Assembly (NCBI GenBank): GCA_041567315.1
Contig: JBFGCA010000019.1
Coordinates: 1 to 51,207 of the forward strand
Direction: 5' to 3'
From: JBFGCA01 sp041567315
GTDB taxonomy: Bacteria; Acidobacteriota; Thermoanaerobaculia; Multivoradales; JAHEKO01
DNA length: 51,207 nt
How positions within the stretch are numbered: position 1 is the stretch's first letter; every line of letters begins with the position of its first letter. The translations under genes and the position numbers were made by a program. Under the pieces are notes generated by a model. The model saw nothing but the letters and a program-made list of their open reading frames with translations, made no database searches and was not told the origin of the DNA. Below, piece after piece: positions 1 to 7,271 of this stretch.

Positions 1-54
1 GCTTTGCGGCACCGGGTTTCCCCGGCTGTGCCCTTTCGTAGGTTACGGAGAAGA

Positions 55-1269
55 TTACGATGGCGAGGTGGGGCCTGTCAAGGTGAGCGATTGCACGGCC
101 CTCTCTGTGCGGCTCATCGCTGCCCCGATCTTCGCACCAACCTTCTCGCTCGCCCGCCGCACCGGGTCGTCTGCCAGGTGGGCGCAGCGCTGAGTGGTCG
201 TGACCTGCGTGTGGCCGAGGAGCTTGCCGATCACGGGCAGGGAAAGCCCGGCTGCTGCGCCAATGCTGGCGAAGGTGTGCCTCAGGTCGTGGAGCCGGAC
301 GTCGTCGAGCCCGGCCCGCTCGCGGATCCGCTCCCAGGGACGGCTGAGCGTGTAGAGGTGGCGCCCCCGCTTCGCGCCGCGGATCACCCATGGGTTCTCG
401 CCGTCCCGATCGATGTCCACCAGGACCTGGGCGGCCGCGGCGTTGAGCGGTACCGTCCGCCGGCCGGTCTTGGTGTCTGAGAGCCGGAGGCAGCGGCGCT
501 CGAAGTCGACCTCCGTCCAGCGGAGCTTGAGGATCTCGCCGACCCGGCAGCCGGTGAGGATCAGGAGCCGGACGGCCGCGACGACCGGCGGCGGCTCGGT
601 CTGCTCCCGTTCGGCCTGACGGAGGGCCGCTGAGAGCCGGCCCAGCTCCTCCTCCGAGAGGAACCGCTCGCGCTTCTCCTCCCGGTAGCGTTCGATGTGC
701 CGAGAGGGGTTCGAGCTGTCCGGCCGCCACCCCCACACCTCGGCCAGGTTGAACGCCTTGGACAGGAGTGCCAGCACACGGTTGGCGAGGTAGGGCTTCG
801 CGGCCATCGCGGCGTGGAGGCCGGCGATGTCGGCGCGGGGCACCTCGGCGACCTTTCGCTGGCCGAGCCGGGGGAGGACGTGCATTTCCCAGTAGCGCCG
901 ATCCGCCTTGGCGCTGGAGGCTTTCTTTTTGACCTCGGCATGCTCGCGCTGGTAGCGGTCGGCCAGGTCGGCGACCGTCGGCGAGCCATGCCGAGGCAGC
1001 CGGTCGGCGCTGGGGTCCCCGCCTCGCCGGATCTGGACCCGCTTCTCGAGGGCCTCCGTCCGTGCGTCGTGGAGCGACAGTTTGCCGTGGGAGCCGAGGG
1101 TGAGGAACCGCTGACGGCCGGCAGCCCGGTAGGTCAGGACGAACGCCTTGCGGCCGGTCGGGTAGATGCGGACCCCCAGCCCTTTGACTTCGTCATCCCA
1201 GATGTAGTGCGCGGTGCCCTTGCGGCCGTGGTACTGGATCTGCTCGATGTCCCGCTCGGTCAGACTCAC
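55..1269 (-). CDS. Tyrosine recombinase / phage-type integrase with substituted nucleophile
   Basis: A 404-residue site-specific integrase of the DUF4102 (P4-like) type. The N-terminal arm-binding domain (about 1-90) is followed by a SAM-like core-binding domain (about 95-200) and the catalytic domain. The catalytic Arg sits in LTGCRVGEIL and the His/Arg pair in LHDLRHTF. The segment that normally reads TTQRYAHL reads TTQRCAHL, so the nucleophilic Tyr is Cys at residue 362 (TGC, complement of 184-186; Tyr would need one base change). The start is GTG behind an AGAGGGG ribosome-binding site. Direct repeats lie just upstream, as expected for arm or attachment sites. Either the enzyme is dead or there is a base error. 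The length is otherwise full for the family, so integrase ancestry is certain and activity is doubtful. Confidence 0.93.
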   Translation of the reverse strand: MSLTERDIEQIQYHGRKGTAHYIWDDEVKGLGVRIYPTGRKAFVLTYRAAGRQRFLTLGSHGKLSLHDARTEALEKRVQIRRGGDPSADRLPRHGSPTVADLADRYQREHAEVKKKASSAKADRRYWEMHVLPRLGQRKVAEVPRADIAGLHAAMAAKPYLANRVLALLSKAFNLAEVWGWRPDSSNPSRHIERYREEKRERFLSEEELGRLSAALRQAEREQTEPPPVVAAVRLLILTGCRVGEILKLRWTEVDFERRCLRLSDTKTGRRTVPLNAAAAQVLVDIDRDGENPWVIRGAKRGRHLYTLSRPWERIRERAGLDDVRLHDLRHTFASIGAAAGLSLPVIGKLLGHTQVTTTQRCAHLADDPVRRASEKVGAKIGAAMSRTERAVQSLTLTGPTSPS

Positions 1270-1380
1270 CGGGACCCCTCTGGAGCCGGGCGAGCAAACA
1301 CCGAACGGGCTTTCGGCGCCGCAATCGAGCGGGATTCAGCGGGCTCCATGCCGCCAAGCTAAGGCGCTAAGTCCAGTGTT

Positions 1381-1421
1381 GTCAACCACTTAGCGTCAAC
1401 CAGCGGCAACGAGCGGCAACG
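1381..1421. repeat. Paired direct repeats upstream of the integrase
   Basis: GTCAACCA occurs at 1381-1388 and 1395-1402, directly followed by two tandem copies of AGCGGCAACG (1402-1411 and 1412-1421). The block lies about 110 bp upstream of the integrase start. Short spaced repeats in this position are typical of integrase arm-binding or attachment regions, but no second att copy was identified, so the role is inferred. Confidence 0.4.
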
Positions 1422-1734
1422 GTCGATAACGAGCGCAGAAGTTCAGGGCCTGACCCCTTTCACACGGCAGGGGAGGTGTGGCCACTCCTGGAAGTCATCT
1501 AACTCGTTTGTCTACAGACAGTTGCAGGAGCCTTGGCGAGGGCTCCAGCGAGTGCCAGAATGGCGCGAGTAAACAGAAAGCAAACACCACGCCGCGGGGT
1601 CCGTCGCAGTCCAGCGCGCTTGAGCGCTACAGCCTGGATCGTGCGGGGCTGAATCCTGGCCAACCCGCCCTGGCTACCGTCACAATGCCAATAGCCACCG
1701 GGGTTCTCGCGGTGACGGTGCGGTGACGGTACGT
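1422..1734. other. Intergenic stretch without a recognisable gene
   Basis: No supported reading frame. It contains the phrase CAGGGCCTGACCCCTTTCAC near 1444-1463, which resembles sequence often found next to REP-associated transposases, but only one copy was seen and no transposase of that class is present. Confidence 0.4.
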
Positions 1735-1880
1735 CCGCGGCTGACGAGGCCGCGGAGGAAGGCCAGCCAGCCGGCTCCGTCCTCCGAGGTCACCACGTCG
1801 ACGCCCAGGTTCTCGCGCTTTGCCGTCGTCGTTGACGCCCACGACCACCGCCACGTGGACGATCCGCCGGCCCTCGCGGC
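1735..1880 (-). pseudogene. Remnant of an IS256/Mutator-family transposase
   Basis: Two short stretches in different minus-strand frames match the catalytic core of IS256-family DDE transposases: IVHVAVVVGVNDDGK, then after a frameshift LGVDVVTSEDGAGWLAFLRG, where intact family members read roughly VAVLVAVGVNADGRREVLGLDV..SEDGAFWTAFLRSL. Neither the N-terminal nor the C-terminal part of the enzyme is nearby. This is a frameshifted fragment of a lost insertion sequence. Confidence 0.65.
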
Positions 1881-1987
1881 GCGGTCCCCTGCCCAGCTGC
1901 CGGCGCCGCACATAGGCCAGTTCGGGAAGCGCGATTCCGTCTTCCCTCTTCGGGGTGGAGACGGTCGCAGTCACGGCGAGTACCCGA

Positions 1988-2131
1988 GTCTTCCTTCTCG
2001 TCTACGAAGAGCGCTTCCAGGAGAGCCATGGCTACCTGCGCCGCTGCGTGGAGCCGGCGGTCCACCGCTACCTCGACTGCGGGATCTTCGACCACGGCAT
2101 CGCTCGGGTGCGCTGCCCGGACTGCCGCCTG
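1988..2131 (+). pseudogene. Remnant of an IS91-type transposase, zinc-binding N-terminus
   Basis: The frame reads a stretch ending HRYLDCGIFDHGIARVRCPDC, which matches the N-terminal zinc-binding segment of IS91/IS801-like transposases (FLDCGDL.HGFARVRCPDC). Similarity stops immediately after the CPDC motif and the rest of the protein is absent. A different piece of an IS91-type transposase lies on the opposite strand at 2919-3010. Confidence 0.65.
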
Positions 2132-2349
2132 GCGGGCCCTGAAGCTCTACTTCGAGGCCTGCTTTGACGGTGCCGACGTGACTCCCGGCACAGGCGCTAC
2201 AAGAGAGCGCGAACCGCTACGCTAGCGACTGCTACAATGCCAGCGTCAAACTCAGCAGGGCGGTCTTGCCGTGGGACGTGGAGTCGCAGCGGGGACGACT
2301 CGTGTCCTGCTGGGTGAATGAAACCCCGTCACTGGAAGGAGGAACACCG

Positions 2350-2784
2350 ATGCTCGAGAAACGCACTACCTGGCTGGGTCTGCTGGCCACCGTCGCCGTC
2401 GTGGTTCTGGCCGTGTTCTTCTTGGCCCCCGGCTCCGTCGCGCAGAAGGAGATGGCGCCCAGGGCGAATCATTACAAGTGCTACCAGGTCCTGGATTGGG
2501 GGGAGTGGGACCAGCACAGCGTCCAGCTCCAGGACCAGTTCGGGAAGTCCCAGGCCGTCGTCATCAGGCCCTACATGTTGTGCAACCCGGTGGACAAGAA
2601 CGGCGAGGGCATCGTCGACAAGGACAACCACCTAGTCTGCTATCAGATCCACGACGATCCGAGCGGCAGTTTCCAGCGCGTCCGCGAGGTCGCGGTGCAG
2701 AACCAGTTTGGCCAGACACAGCTTTGGGTAGGGGTGCCGGCCGAGACGCTCTGCTTGCCCTCGATGAAGAGGCTCATTGAGTGA
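2350..2784 (+). CDS. Secreted Cys-containing repeat protein (DUF7450-like)
   Basis: A 144-residue exported protein. The ATG at 2350 follows a strong AAGGAGGA site, so the in-frame extension upstream is not used. Residues 1-31 form a Sec signal peptide (Lys/Arg, a hydrophobic run, then APGSVAQ). The mature part has two related repeats: HYKCYQV...VQLQDQFG...LCNPV and HLVCYQIH...VQNQFGQ...LCLPS, each with a KCY/VCY and an LCxP cysteine that probably pair. The pattern resembles the small DUF7450-like domains of secreted proteins; I assign this from memory, not from a search. The function is unknown. It sits alone between two opposed pieces of IS91-type transposase. Confidence 0.75.
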   Translation: MLEKRTTWLGLLATVAVVVLAVFFLAPGSVAQKEMAPRANHYKCYQVLDWGEWDQHSVQLQDQFGKSQAVVIRPYMLCNPVDKNGEGIVDKDNHLVCYQIHDDPSGSFQRVREVAVQNQFGQTQLWVGVPAETLCLPSMKRLIE

Positions 2785-2918
2785 CCTAGCTCGATAAGAC
2801 CGGGCGGGCCGGGATCGCCACCCGGCTCGCCGCGCTCGGTCCTCGGTGCTCGCATCGGCCCTCGGGGTATGAGCCAGGCAGCAGGAGGACGTCTCCCAGG
2901 CCCCCGGCTGTGACGTTT

Positions 2919-3010
2919 CCCAAGAGATGAAGCCAGGCCAGTGGTGCCGCCCGGCTCAAGGCCACCGTCGGTCGCGAGCACGTGGACATGGGGGTGGAAG
3001 GTGGGCAGCT
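2919..3010 (-). pseudogene. Remnant of an IS91-type transposase, catalytic HxH region
   Basis: In one minus-strand frame the sequence reads LPTFHPHVHVLATDGG, matching the conserved (N)FHPHLHxLVTDGGF signature of IS91-family transposases. Flanking sequence is degenerate or out of frame. With the N-terminal piece at 1988-2131 on the other strand, it suggests a disrupted and partly inverted IS91 element around the secreted-protein gene, or remains of two copies. Confidence 0.65.
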
Positions 3011-3200
3011 CCCCAGCCGGAGCCGACCGAAGGCGCCGGTCACCGGCTGGCCCTCGACCACGCGACTCGCCAAACTCAAGGAAGGCGATTCCGTCGGCGG
3101 CGCCACGGCAGACTGGGCCAGGGCGACGACCACGACAAGAAGAGCGCCAGGGCGAGGCTGTAGCCGCCCCACAGGAGCCGAAGGAGCAAACCGGCGAGCC

Positions 3201-3305
3201 CGGCTGGTGGTCGAGGTCAACTCCTCACCGGGTCTCGAGAGCATCGAGAGCACCACCGGCGCCGACGTCGCCGCCGCCATCATCGAGTTCATCGAGAAGA
3301 ACGCT
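3201..3305 (+). pseudogene. C-terminal scrap of a RimK-type ATP-grasp ligase
   Basis: The frame reads VVEVNSSPGLESIESTTG and continues DVAAAIIEFIEKNA. This closely matches the C-terminal Mg/ATP-binding end of RimK-family ATP-grasp proteins (EVNASPGLEGIEKATGxDVAxxIIxxIE). Nothing upstream encodes the rest of the ATP-grasp fold and the frame continues into unrelated sequence, so it is a fragment. Family assignment rests on this one block. Confidence 0.6.
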
Positions 3306-3404
3306 ACGGCCCTTTGCCTGCTCCGGCGCGAATCCAACACCCTATCCCTCCCCTGGCTCGTAGCAGTTCATCGGCCTCGCGGCAGCCTGGGCGACGCGCC
3401 CCGG

Positions 3405-3755
3405 CTATTCGGTCGACTCTGGTGCCTCTTCCTCTTCAAGCCAGTGAGCGGGGTGGGTCAGACCCTCGGGCAGCTTCGTTCCGGGATTGCCGTGGGCCCA
3501 CTCGATCTGCTCCTGAGTTAGTCCCGAGGTCCTTCCCCCAAAGGGCTCCCAGCTCAGGTCTACCCCTTTGAGGTTCGCTTTTTCCAGGGCGCTGTAGGTG
3601 ACCTCGACGTTGGGAGCTTCAATCCTGGGCCGTTTCTGGAGGTCCCCATTTGTCTGGCAGAAGATTTTGATGGCGGGAACTGCGTTGATGACGAGCCACG
3701 ACTCCAATCGTGGAATGTCACTGCCGTATTGGACCACTCGGGTGGCTACACTCAA
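3405..3755 (-). CDS. Short pentapeptide-repeat-like protein, possibly a fragment
   Basis: A 116-residue frame whose middle reads VEVTYSALEKANLKGVDLSW, two or three A(N/D)Lxx-type units, and whose end LTQEQIEWAHGNPGTKLP continues into a GLTHPAHW tail. This is the usual C-terminal tail of pentapeptide-repeat proteins, which form right-handed beta-helices. Only a few repeats remain, so it is probably the truncated end of a longer gene. The frame is closed upstream by TAA and offers a TTG start without a clear ribosome-binding site. Its first 46 bp overlap the opposing M23 peptidase frame. Expression is doubtful. Confidence 0.45.
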   Translation of the reverse strand: MSVATRVVQYGSDIPRLESWLVINAVPAIKIFCQTNGDLQKRPRIEAPNVEVTYSALEKANLKGVDLSWEPFGGRTSGLTQEQIEWAHGNPGTKLPEGLTHPAHWLEEEEAPESTE

Positions 3756-4492
3756 CGAACGATGAGGTAAAGGCGTTTACTACTGACTTGGCGTGCGAGG
3801 AGGGCCCGCCCTGCATGGGGATCTTGGCCTACGGTTCGAACAGCCCGCCACGCGGATACCGGCTAGACTGCCTGGGCACGGCGGTCGATTTCGGCCAGCG
3901 ACTCAGCTACTCGGGGGTAGATGGCGGGGACACAGGGCAGTGTGGTGGCGGAGAGATAGGCCCCGTTGCTTATTTGAACTACGACGGTCACTCTGGCTAC
4001 GACTTCGACACGGACTTCGGTGATGTCGTCTTGGCGGCTGCTGGCGGCACTCTTGAGTACCCAGACACAAACCCTGACCCAGTTCTCGGCGGTGATCCGG
4101 GGCGGTTCAATGCACTGCGGATCCGTCATCCAAATGGACTGGAAAGCTGGTACCTCCACGCACAAGAGGGCTCCGAGTGCACGTTGGCCGGGCTGTGCGG
4201 TGGAGGTGGAAGCGTTGAAGTGGTCGCGAGACAACCCATTGCGCTAGCTGGTAATACTGGTCTGGGTTGCGGCAGCTGCACCCCTGCAGGCTGTGACTGT
4301 GACCACTTGCATCTCGAATTGCGCGTCAGCTCGGATCCCAGTGAGGTAACAGATCCCTTTGGATGCTGTCCCGGTGTAGCTGCTGCTGATCCAGCTCGTT
4401 GTCTGACCGGTGCGCTCTGGCTTGAACCTCCGTTTTTCGCCGACGGCTTCGAGTCCGGCGACACCTCAGATTGGTCGGGCTCCGTGCCGTAG
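3710..4492 (+). CDS. M23-family (LytM-like) metallopeptidase with FESGDTS C-terminal tail
   Basis: A 260-residue protein with a peptidase M23 core: GHSGYDFDTDFGDVVLAAAGG (zinc-ligand H and D in HSGYDF), then RIRHPNGLESWYLHA and DHLHLELRV (the HxH zinc motif). Family members cleave peptidoglycan cross-bridges outside the cytoplasm. The C-terminus, FFADGFESGDTSDWSGSVP, is a short tail shared with the fragment at 6823-7047 and looks like an export or anchoring tag (inference). The GTG start gives no signal peptide, so the 5' end is probably lost or lies in another frame. GC and codon bias are visibly lower than in the core genes of the window, suggesting transfer. Confidence 0.7.
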   Translation: MECHCRIGPLGWLHSTNDEVKAFTTDLACEEGPPCMGILAYGSNSPPRGYRLDCLGTAVDFGQRLSYSGVDGGDTGQCGGGEIGPVAYLNYDGHSGYDFDTDFGDVVLAAAGGTLEYPDTNPDPVLGGDPGRFNALRIRHPNGLESWYLHAQEGSECTLAGLCGGGGSVEVVARQPIALAGNTGLGCGSCTPAGCDCDHLHLELRVSSDPSEVTDPFGCCPGVAAADPARCLTGALWLEPPFFADGFESGDTSDWSGSVP

Positions 4493-4669
4493 TCGCGCGA
4501 AGGCACGCCAAGCGGTGTACCAGTGTGCCTGGGAATCTGGGATTCGGCCATAGGCCCGGCGTCGGACGGGTCGGGATCGAACCGCCGTTGACCGGCGCGT
4601 CTCCGGGTGTGCGGCCGCTGGCGCGGTCGCCGCCCTGCATGGTGACAGGCGATCACGATGCAGCAGGCC

Positions 4670-4927
4670 GGACAGCTGCTTGCTGGCGGACCAGGTCGTC
4701 GTGCGCCCCCACCCGGAAGGCGCCATAGCGGTCGTTCGCGTCCTGGTCCACGCGGATCTCGTAGTCCAGCAGCTCCTCGGCCAGGGTCTCGGCCTCGGCG
4801 GTGCGGGGCAGGTGGAGGCGGCCGAGATCCGTGGGCACTCCTCGGCCGCGACCTCATAGCGCTCCCAGGTCTCGTCCGACCGCCAAGCCTCGTACCACCG
4901 ATCCTCATGGTACCCTTCCGCCAAAGT
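4670..4927 (-). pseudogene. Remnants of a phage terminase large subunit
   Basis: Two minus-strand frames hold pieces of one protein type. The first (about 4927-4820) reads DETWERYEVAAEECPRIS, like the ATECPRISPxFLEEE block of some terminase large subunits. The second (about 4790-4680) reads LAEELLDYEIRVDQDANDRY and then GAFRVGAHDDLV, like the C-terminal nuclease segment (LxxELLxFRVKI...GAWREGxHDDLV) with its paired Asp. Frameshifts separate them and no other head-packaging gene is near. It is a trace of a former prophage or gene-transfer element. Confidence 0.5.
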
Positions 4928-5083
4928 TGTCATCCAAGAGATCCTTGCCCCGCCCAATGTAGTCGATCTGCGTTTGACCCCAGGAAGTCCGGCTGATGCA
5001 GGGCCAGGCCGCATAAGCTGCTCGTTACGGGACCAACAGTATCAGCGCACTGGCACGCGCCAGCAAGCGAAGTTGTGCTAGGC

Positions 5084-6271
5084 CTAGCGTTGTATCTCGA
5101 ACACCAGCATGGCGTGATTGTTAGCCTCGCTCGATTCTTCAATCTCGTGGTCCACGTCGACTCGGACCGTCGTCTGATAGCTTGCCACGCGACCGAGCGA
5201 GCCGAGTCGAACGACCGCCGATGACTCGCCAGGTTCAAGCTCGCGGATTAGCTGGCGCTCGGGCTCAGTCTCCCCACCGATCCTGATAGTGGCGACGGAA
5301 GGAGCCGCCGGGGCGTTTCCCTGGTTCCTGACGGTCACCAGCACCACGAACGACTCGCCGGAGTGAATGACCGGCGGTAGAACCTGTAGCTCTATCGGTC
5401 TCAGGTCTGGCCGGGGCGGCGGTTCGCTGACAGGAAACGTCGTGGCGGCAGCATTGTTTCCCTCGTCGGCTTCATCGACCTCTCCCCTCACATCGACCTC
5501 GACCACGGCTTGATGGTCGCCCGCGTCATCTACACTCCTTAGCACGAAGACGGGCTGAGACTGGCCGGGGGCCAGACCATCCGAACTCCGTTCTGCCACT
5601 CCCGGCTCCCCTTCCACCCCGAGCGTGCTGCGAAAGGGGCCCGCCGCCGTCTCTCCCAGGTTCCTGATATCGGCAAGGATGATGAAGCCACCTCCTGCCC
5701 TGATGTCGGGCGGCACAACCCGCAGATTCAAGACCGTCAGGTCTGGTCTCGGGTCCGCCGCTGGCATGCACAGCCCAGCGTTGCAGACGTACTCCCCGCA
5801 CTGTGCAGTGCTGCTGCAGACTTCGGACGATTTACAGATACCATCGCCGGAACAGAACTCCGCGCTCGGACAGGTGCCCGGGCCACTGCAGCGGATCTGC
5901 TCACAATGGGCGACATTGAAGCCACTGCAGGAGTGCCTCTCCGGTACCGGGACGCCGCCAGCCGCGATGCAGGCGAATGCCCAGCCGTGCTCACCATCGG
6001 TCCAGGTCTGACCCCACAGGAGACCGCCCACGCACGTAAAGGTTTCCCATTCAGCATAGATGTAGTCGGGTGAACACACACCACCTCCGCAGGCTTGCGG
6101 ATTAGCGATGTTGCATAAAACGTCCTGTGTATGTTGGGCCTGTGTGATCGGTGTGCCCGGAGTTGTCGTTGGGTTTAGACACTGAGCTTGACTCCCTGAC
6201 GACGCGAAAAGGGTGAAGATAGTGGCAAGGAGAGCTAGTAACGCTGCGTGGGAGAGCTCGTCTTTGGTCAT
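5084..6271 (-). CDS. Secreted Cys-rich protein with two CARDB domains
   Basis: A 395-residue exported protein. Residues 1-29 are a Sec signal peptide ending SGSQAQ. About 30-170 is a Cys-rich module with clusters such as CSGPGTCPSAEFC and CGEYVCNAGLC. Two CARDB (Ig-like adhesion) domains follow, starting PDLTVLNLRVVPPDIRAG (about 175-280) and PDLRPIELQVLPPVIHSG (about 290-393). CARDB domains mediate extracellular adhesion or matrix binding. A GEMM cyclic-dinucleotide riboswitch lies about 130 bp upstream on the same strand, so expression probably follows a sessile/motile signal. The ATG has a weak GAAGGTG site 8 bases upstream. Lower GC than the core genes. Confidence 0.82.
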   Translation of the reverse strand: MTKDELSHAALLALLATIFTLFASSGSQAQCLNPTTTPGTPITQAQHTQDVLCNIANPQACGGGVCSPDYIYAEWETFTCVGGLLWGQTWTDGEHGWAFACIAAGGVPVPERHSCSGFNVAHCEQIRCSGPGTCPSAEFCSGDGICKSSEVCSSTAQCGEYVCNAGLCMPAADPRPDLTVLNLRVVPPDIRAGGGFIILADIRNLGETAAGPFRSTLGVEGEPGVAERSSDGLAPGQSQPVFVLRSVDDAGDHQAVVEVDVRGEVDEADEGNNAAATTFPVSEPPPRPDLRPIELQVLPPVIHSGESFVVLVTVRNQGNAPAAPSVATIRIGGETEPERQLIRELEPGESSAVVRLGSLGRVASYQTTVRVDVDHEIEESSEANNHAMLVFEIQR

Positions 6272-6399
6272 TCTCTGTTCACCTTCGATCGTTGGTTAGG
6301 TTGGCGGAATCATGGCGTCGCGTGACTGGATCGGCCGACTCCACTCGGACACTGGTCTCGCCGCTGCACCTGCCTACGGGCGGAGCGGCCGTGCCCCCG

Positions 6400-6515
6400 G
6401 GGACCCTTCGGCAGCCCGGCGGTCTTGGGATCTTCATGGCGGGGAGGCCGCCGCGGAGAGGCGAGGACCCGTGGCTTTGCGCCCCCGGCTTTGGCCGGGT
6501 TCGCCTTTGTCGAGG
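6400..6515 (-). ncRNA. GEMM (c-di-GMP-I type) riboswitch aptamer
   Basis: Read on the minus strand, 6515-6400 contains the GEMM signature in order: GACAAAGGCGAACC, a P2 hairpin CCCGGC-CAAA-GCCGGG, the invariant GGCGCAAAGCCACGGGTC, a longer variable P3, and the 3' block CCGGGCTGCCGAAGG. This arrangement matches the c-di-GMP-I/cGAMP aptamer class. The P2 loop is CAAA instead of the usual GAAA. The aptamer ends about 130 bases before the CARDB gene start. My hand alignment leaves a G at the ligand-discriminating site, favouring c-di-GMP, but cGAMP cannot be excluded. Confidence 0.82.
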
Positions 6516-6636
6516 TAACGAATAAGGGTACACCTTTGGGGCACCAGGGACACCACCCTTTGGGGTGGTTACCGTGGAAGCGACAGAAGCCCGGTCGTCT
6601 AGCGAAGCTGGCGGAACCGAATCAAACAGCGCTGCG

Positions 6637-6800
6637 TTAACACGGTGGCGCGCTGCGGAGCGCAACGACCTCAGCCTTCCCGCGGCCAGTCATCGCCGCT
6701 TCGATCTGAGCCCCCACCATCTCGGTCGCCCGCCGCACCGGGTCGTCGGCCAGGTGGGCGTACCGCTGCGGAGTGGCGAGCTGGGGTTGCCTAGCAGCGT
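6637..6800 (-). pseudogene. C-terminal remnant of a second tyrosine integrase
   Basis: The minus strand reads LATPQRYAHLADDPVRRATE and then MVGAQIEAAM, ending at a TAA. This matches the C-terminus of the integrase at 55-1269 (TTQRCAHLADDPVRRASEKVGAKIGAAM) but keeps the catalytic Tyr. A one-base shift breaks the preceding LLGNPQ segment and nothing further upstream is recognisable. It is the tail of an independent, related integrase. Confidence 0.75.
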
Positions 6801-6822
6801 GCCCGGACAGAGGACGCGAGCC

Positions 6823-7047
6823 CTACGGCACCGCGCCCGACCAGGCCGAGGTGTCGCCGGACTCGAAGCCGTCGGCGAAAATGGTGGCGGAACCGAGGCG
6901 CTGCCCGAGGATGCCGGCACCCGAGACGTCCGCGCCGTCCGAGCCGAAGCTCTCCCAGGCGACGACGAAGAGGCCTCCCGCGCCGTGGCTTCCTGCTGAC
7001 CCTGCCACAGCGCGTGATCGAGCCAGTGCCGTAGCGACGTCCGTCAC
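6823..7047 (-). pseudogene. Fragment of a secreted repeat protein ending in the FESGDTS tail
   Basis: A 74-residue frame reading FVVAWESFGSDGADVSGAGI and then LGQR. This resembles the ~40-residue FVVVWES.GSDG...G..GQR repeats of large secreted proteins. It ends IFADGFESGDTSAWSGAVP, nearly the same tail as the M23 peptidase at 4492. There is no signal sequence or plausible start, so only the C-terminus of a larger gene remains. The DNA of the two tails is strongly similar in opposite orientation. Confidence 0.6.
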
Positions 7048-7061
7048 TACGACCGGTGAGC

Positions 7062-7160
7062 CCCGTTCGGGAGCGCCTCCTCCACTGCGGTCCGCAAGCC
7101 CTCTCCGACGCCGAGCTGCTGGCCATCCTGCTCCGGTCCGGCCGGCCGGGGGCCTCGGAT
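7062..7160 (+). pseudogene. N-terminal scrap of RadC
   Basis: One frame reads RERLLHCGPQALSDAELLAI and then LLRSGRPGAS, the conserved N-terminal helix-hairpin-helix entry of RadC (JAB-domain DNA repair-associated protein). It breaks off at about 7160. The same block occurs almost unchanged in the larger RadC pseudogene at 10422, so the two are paralogous or duplicated fragments. Confidence 0.7.
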
Positions 7161-7271
7161 CGGATATCGCAGGCTCCCTGCTTTACCTCTTCGGCAGACT
7201 GGCGGTCTCTCCTGTAGCGCTTGTCGAGCCCCCATGGTCTTCCTGCGCTCTCCTACAGTGGTGACCGGCCG

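Noticed and set aside
2982..3521. A 179-residue plus-strand open frame
   Set aside because: Only the RimK-like block at 3201-3305 resembles a protein; the rest is antisense to an IS91 remnant or featureless.
4571..4590. tRNA-like T-loop (GGTTCGATCC on the minus strand)
   Set aside because: The T-stem has a mismatch and no anticodon or D arm can be folded around it.
6552..6569. Hairpin ACCACCC-TTTG-GGGTGGT as a terminator
   Set aside because: No T-run follows on either strand; it may be an incidental or accessory stem upstream of the riboswitch.
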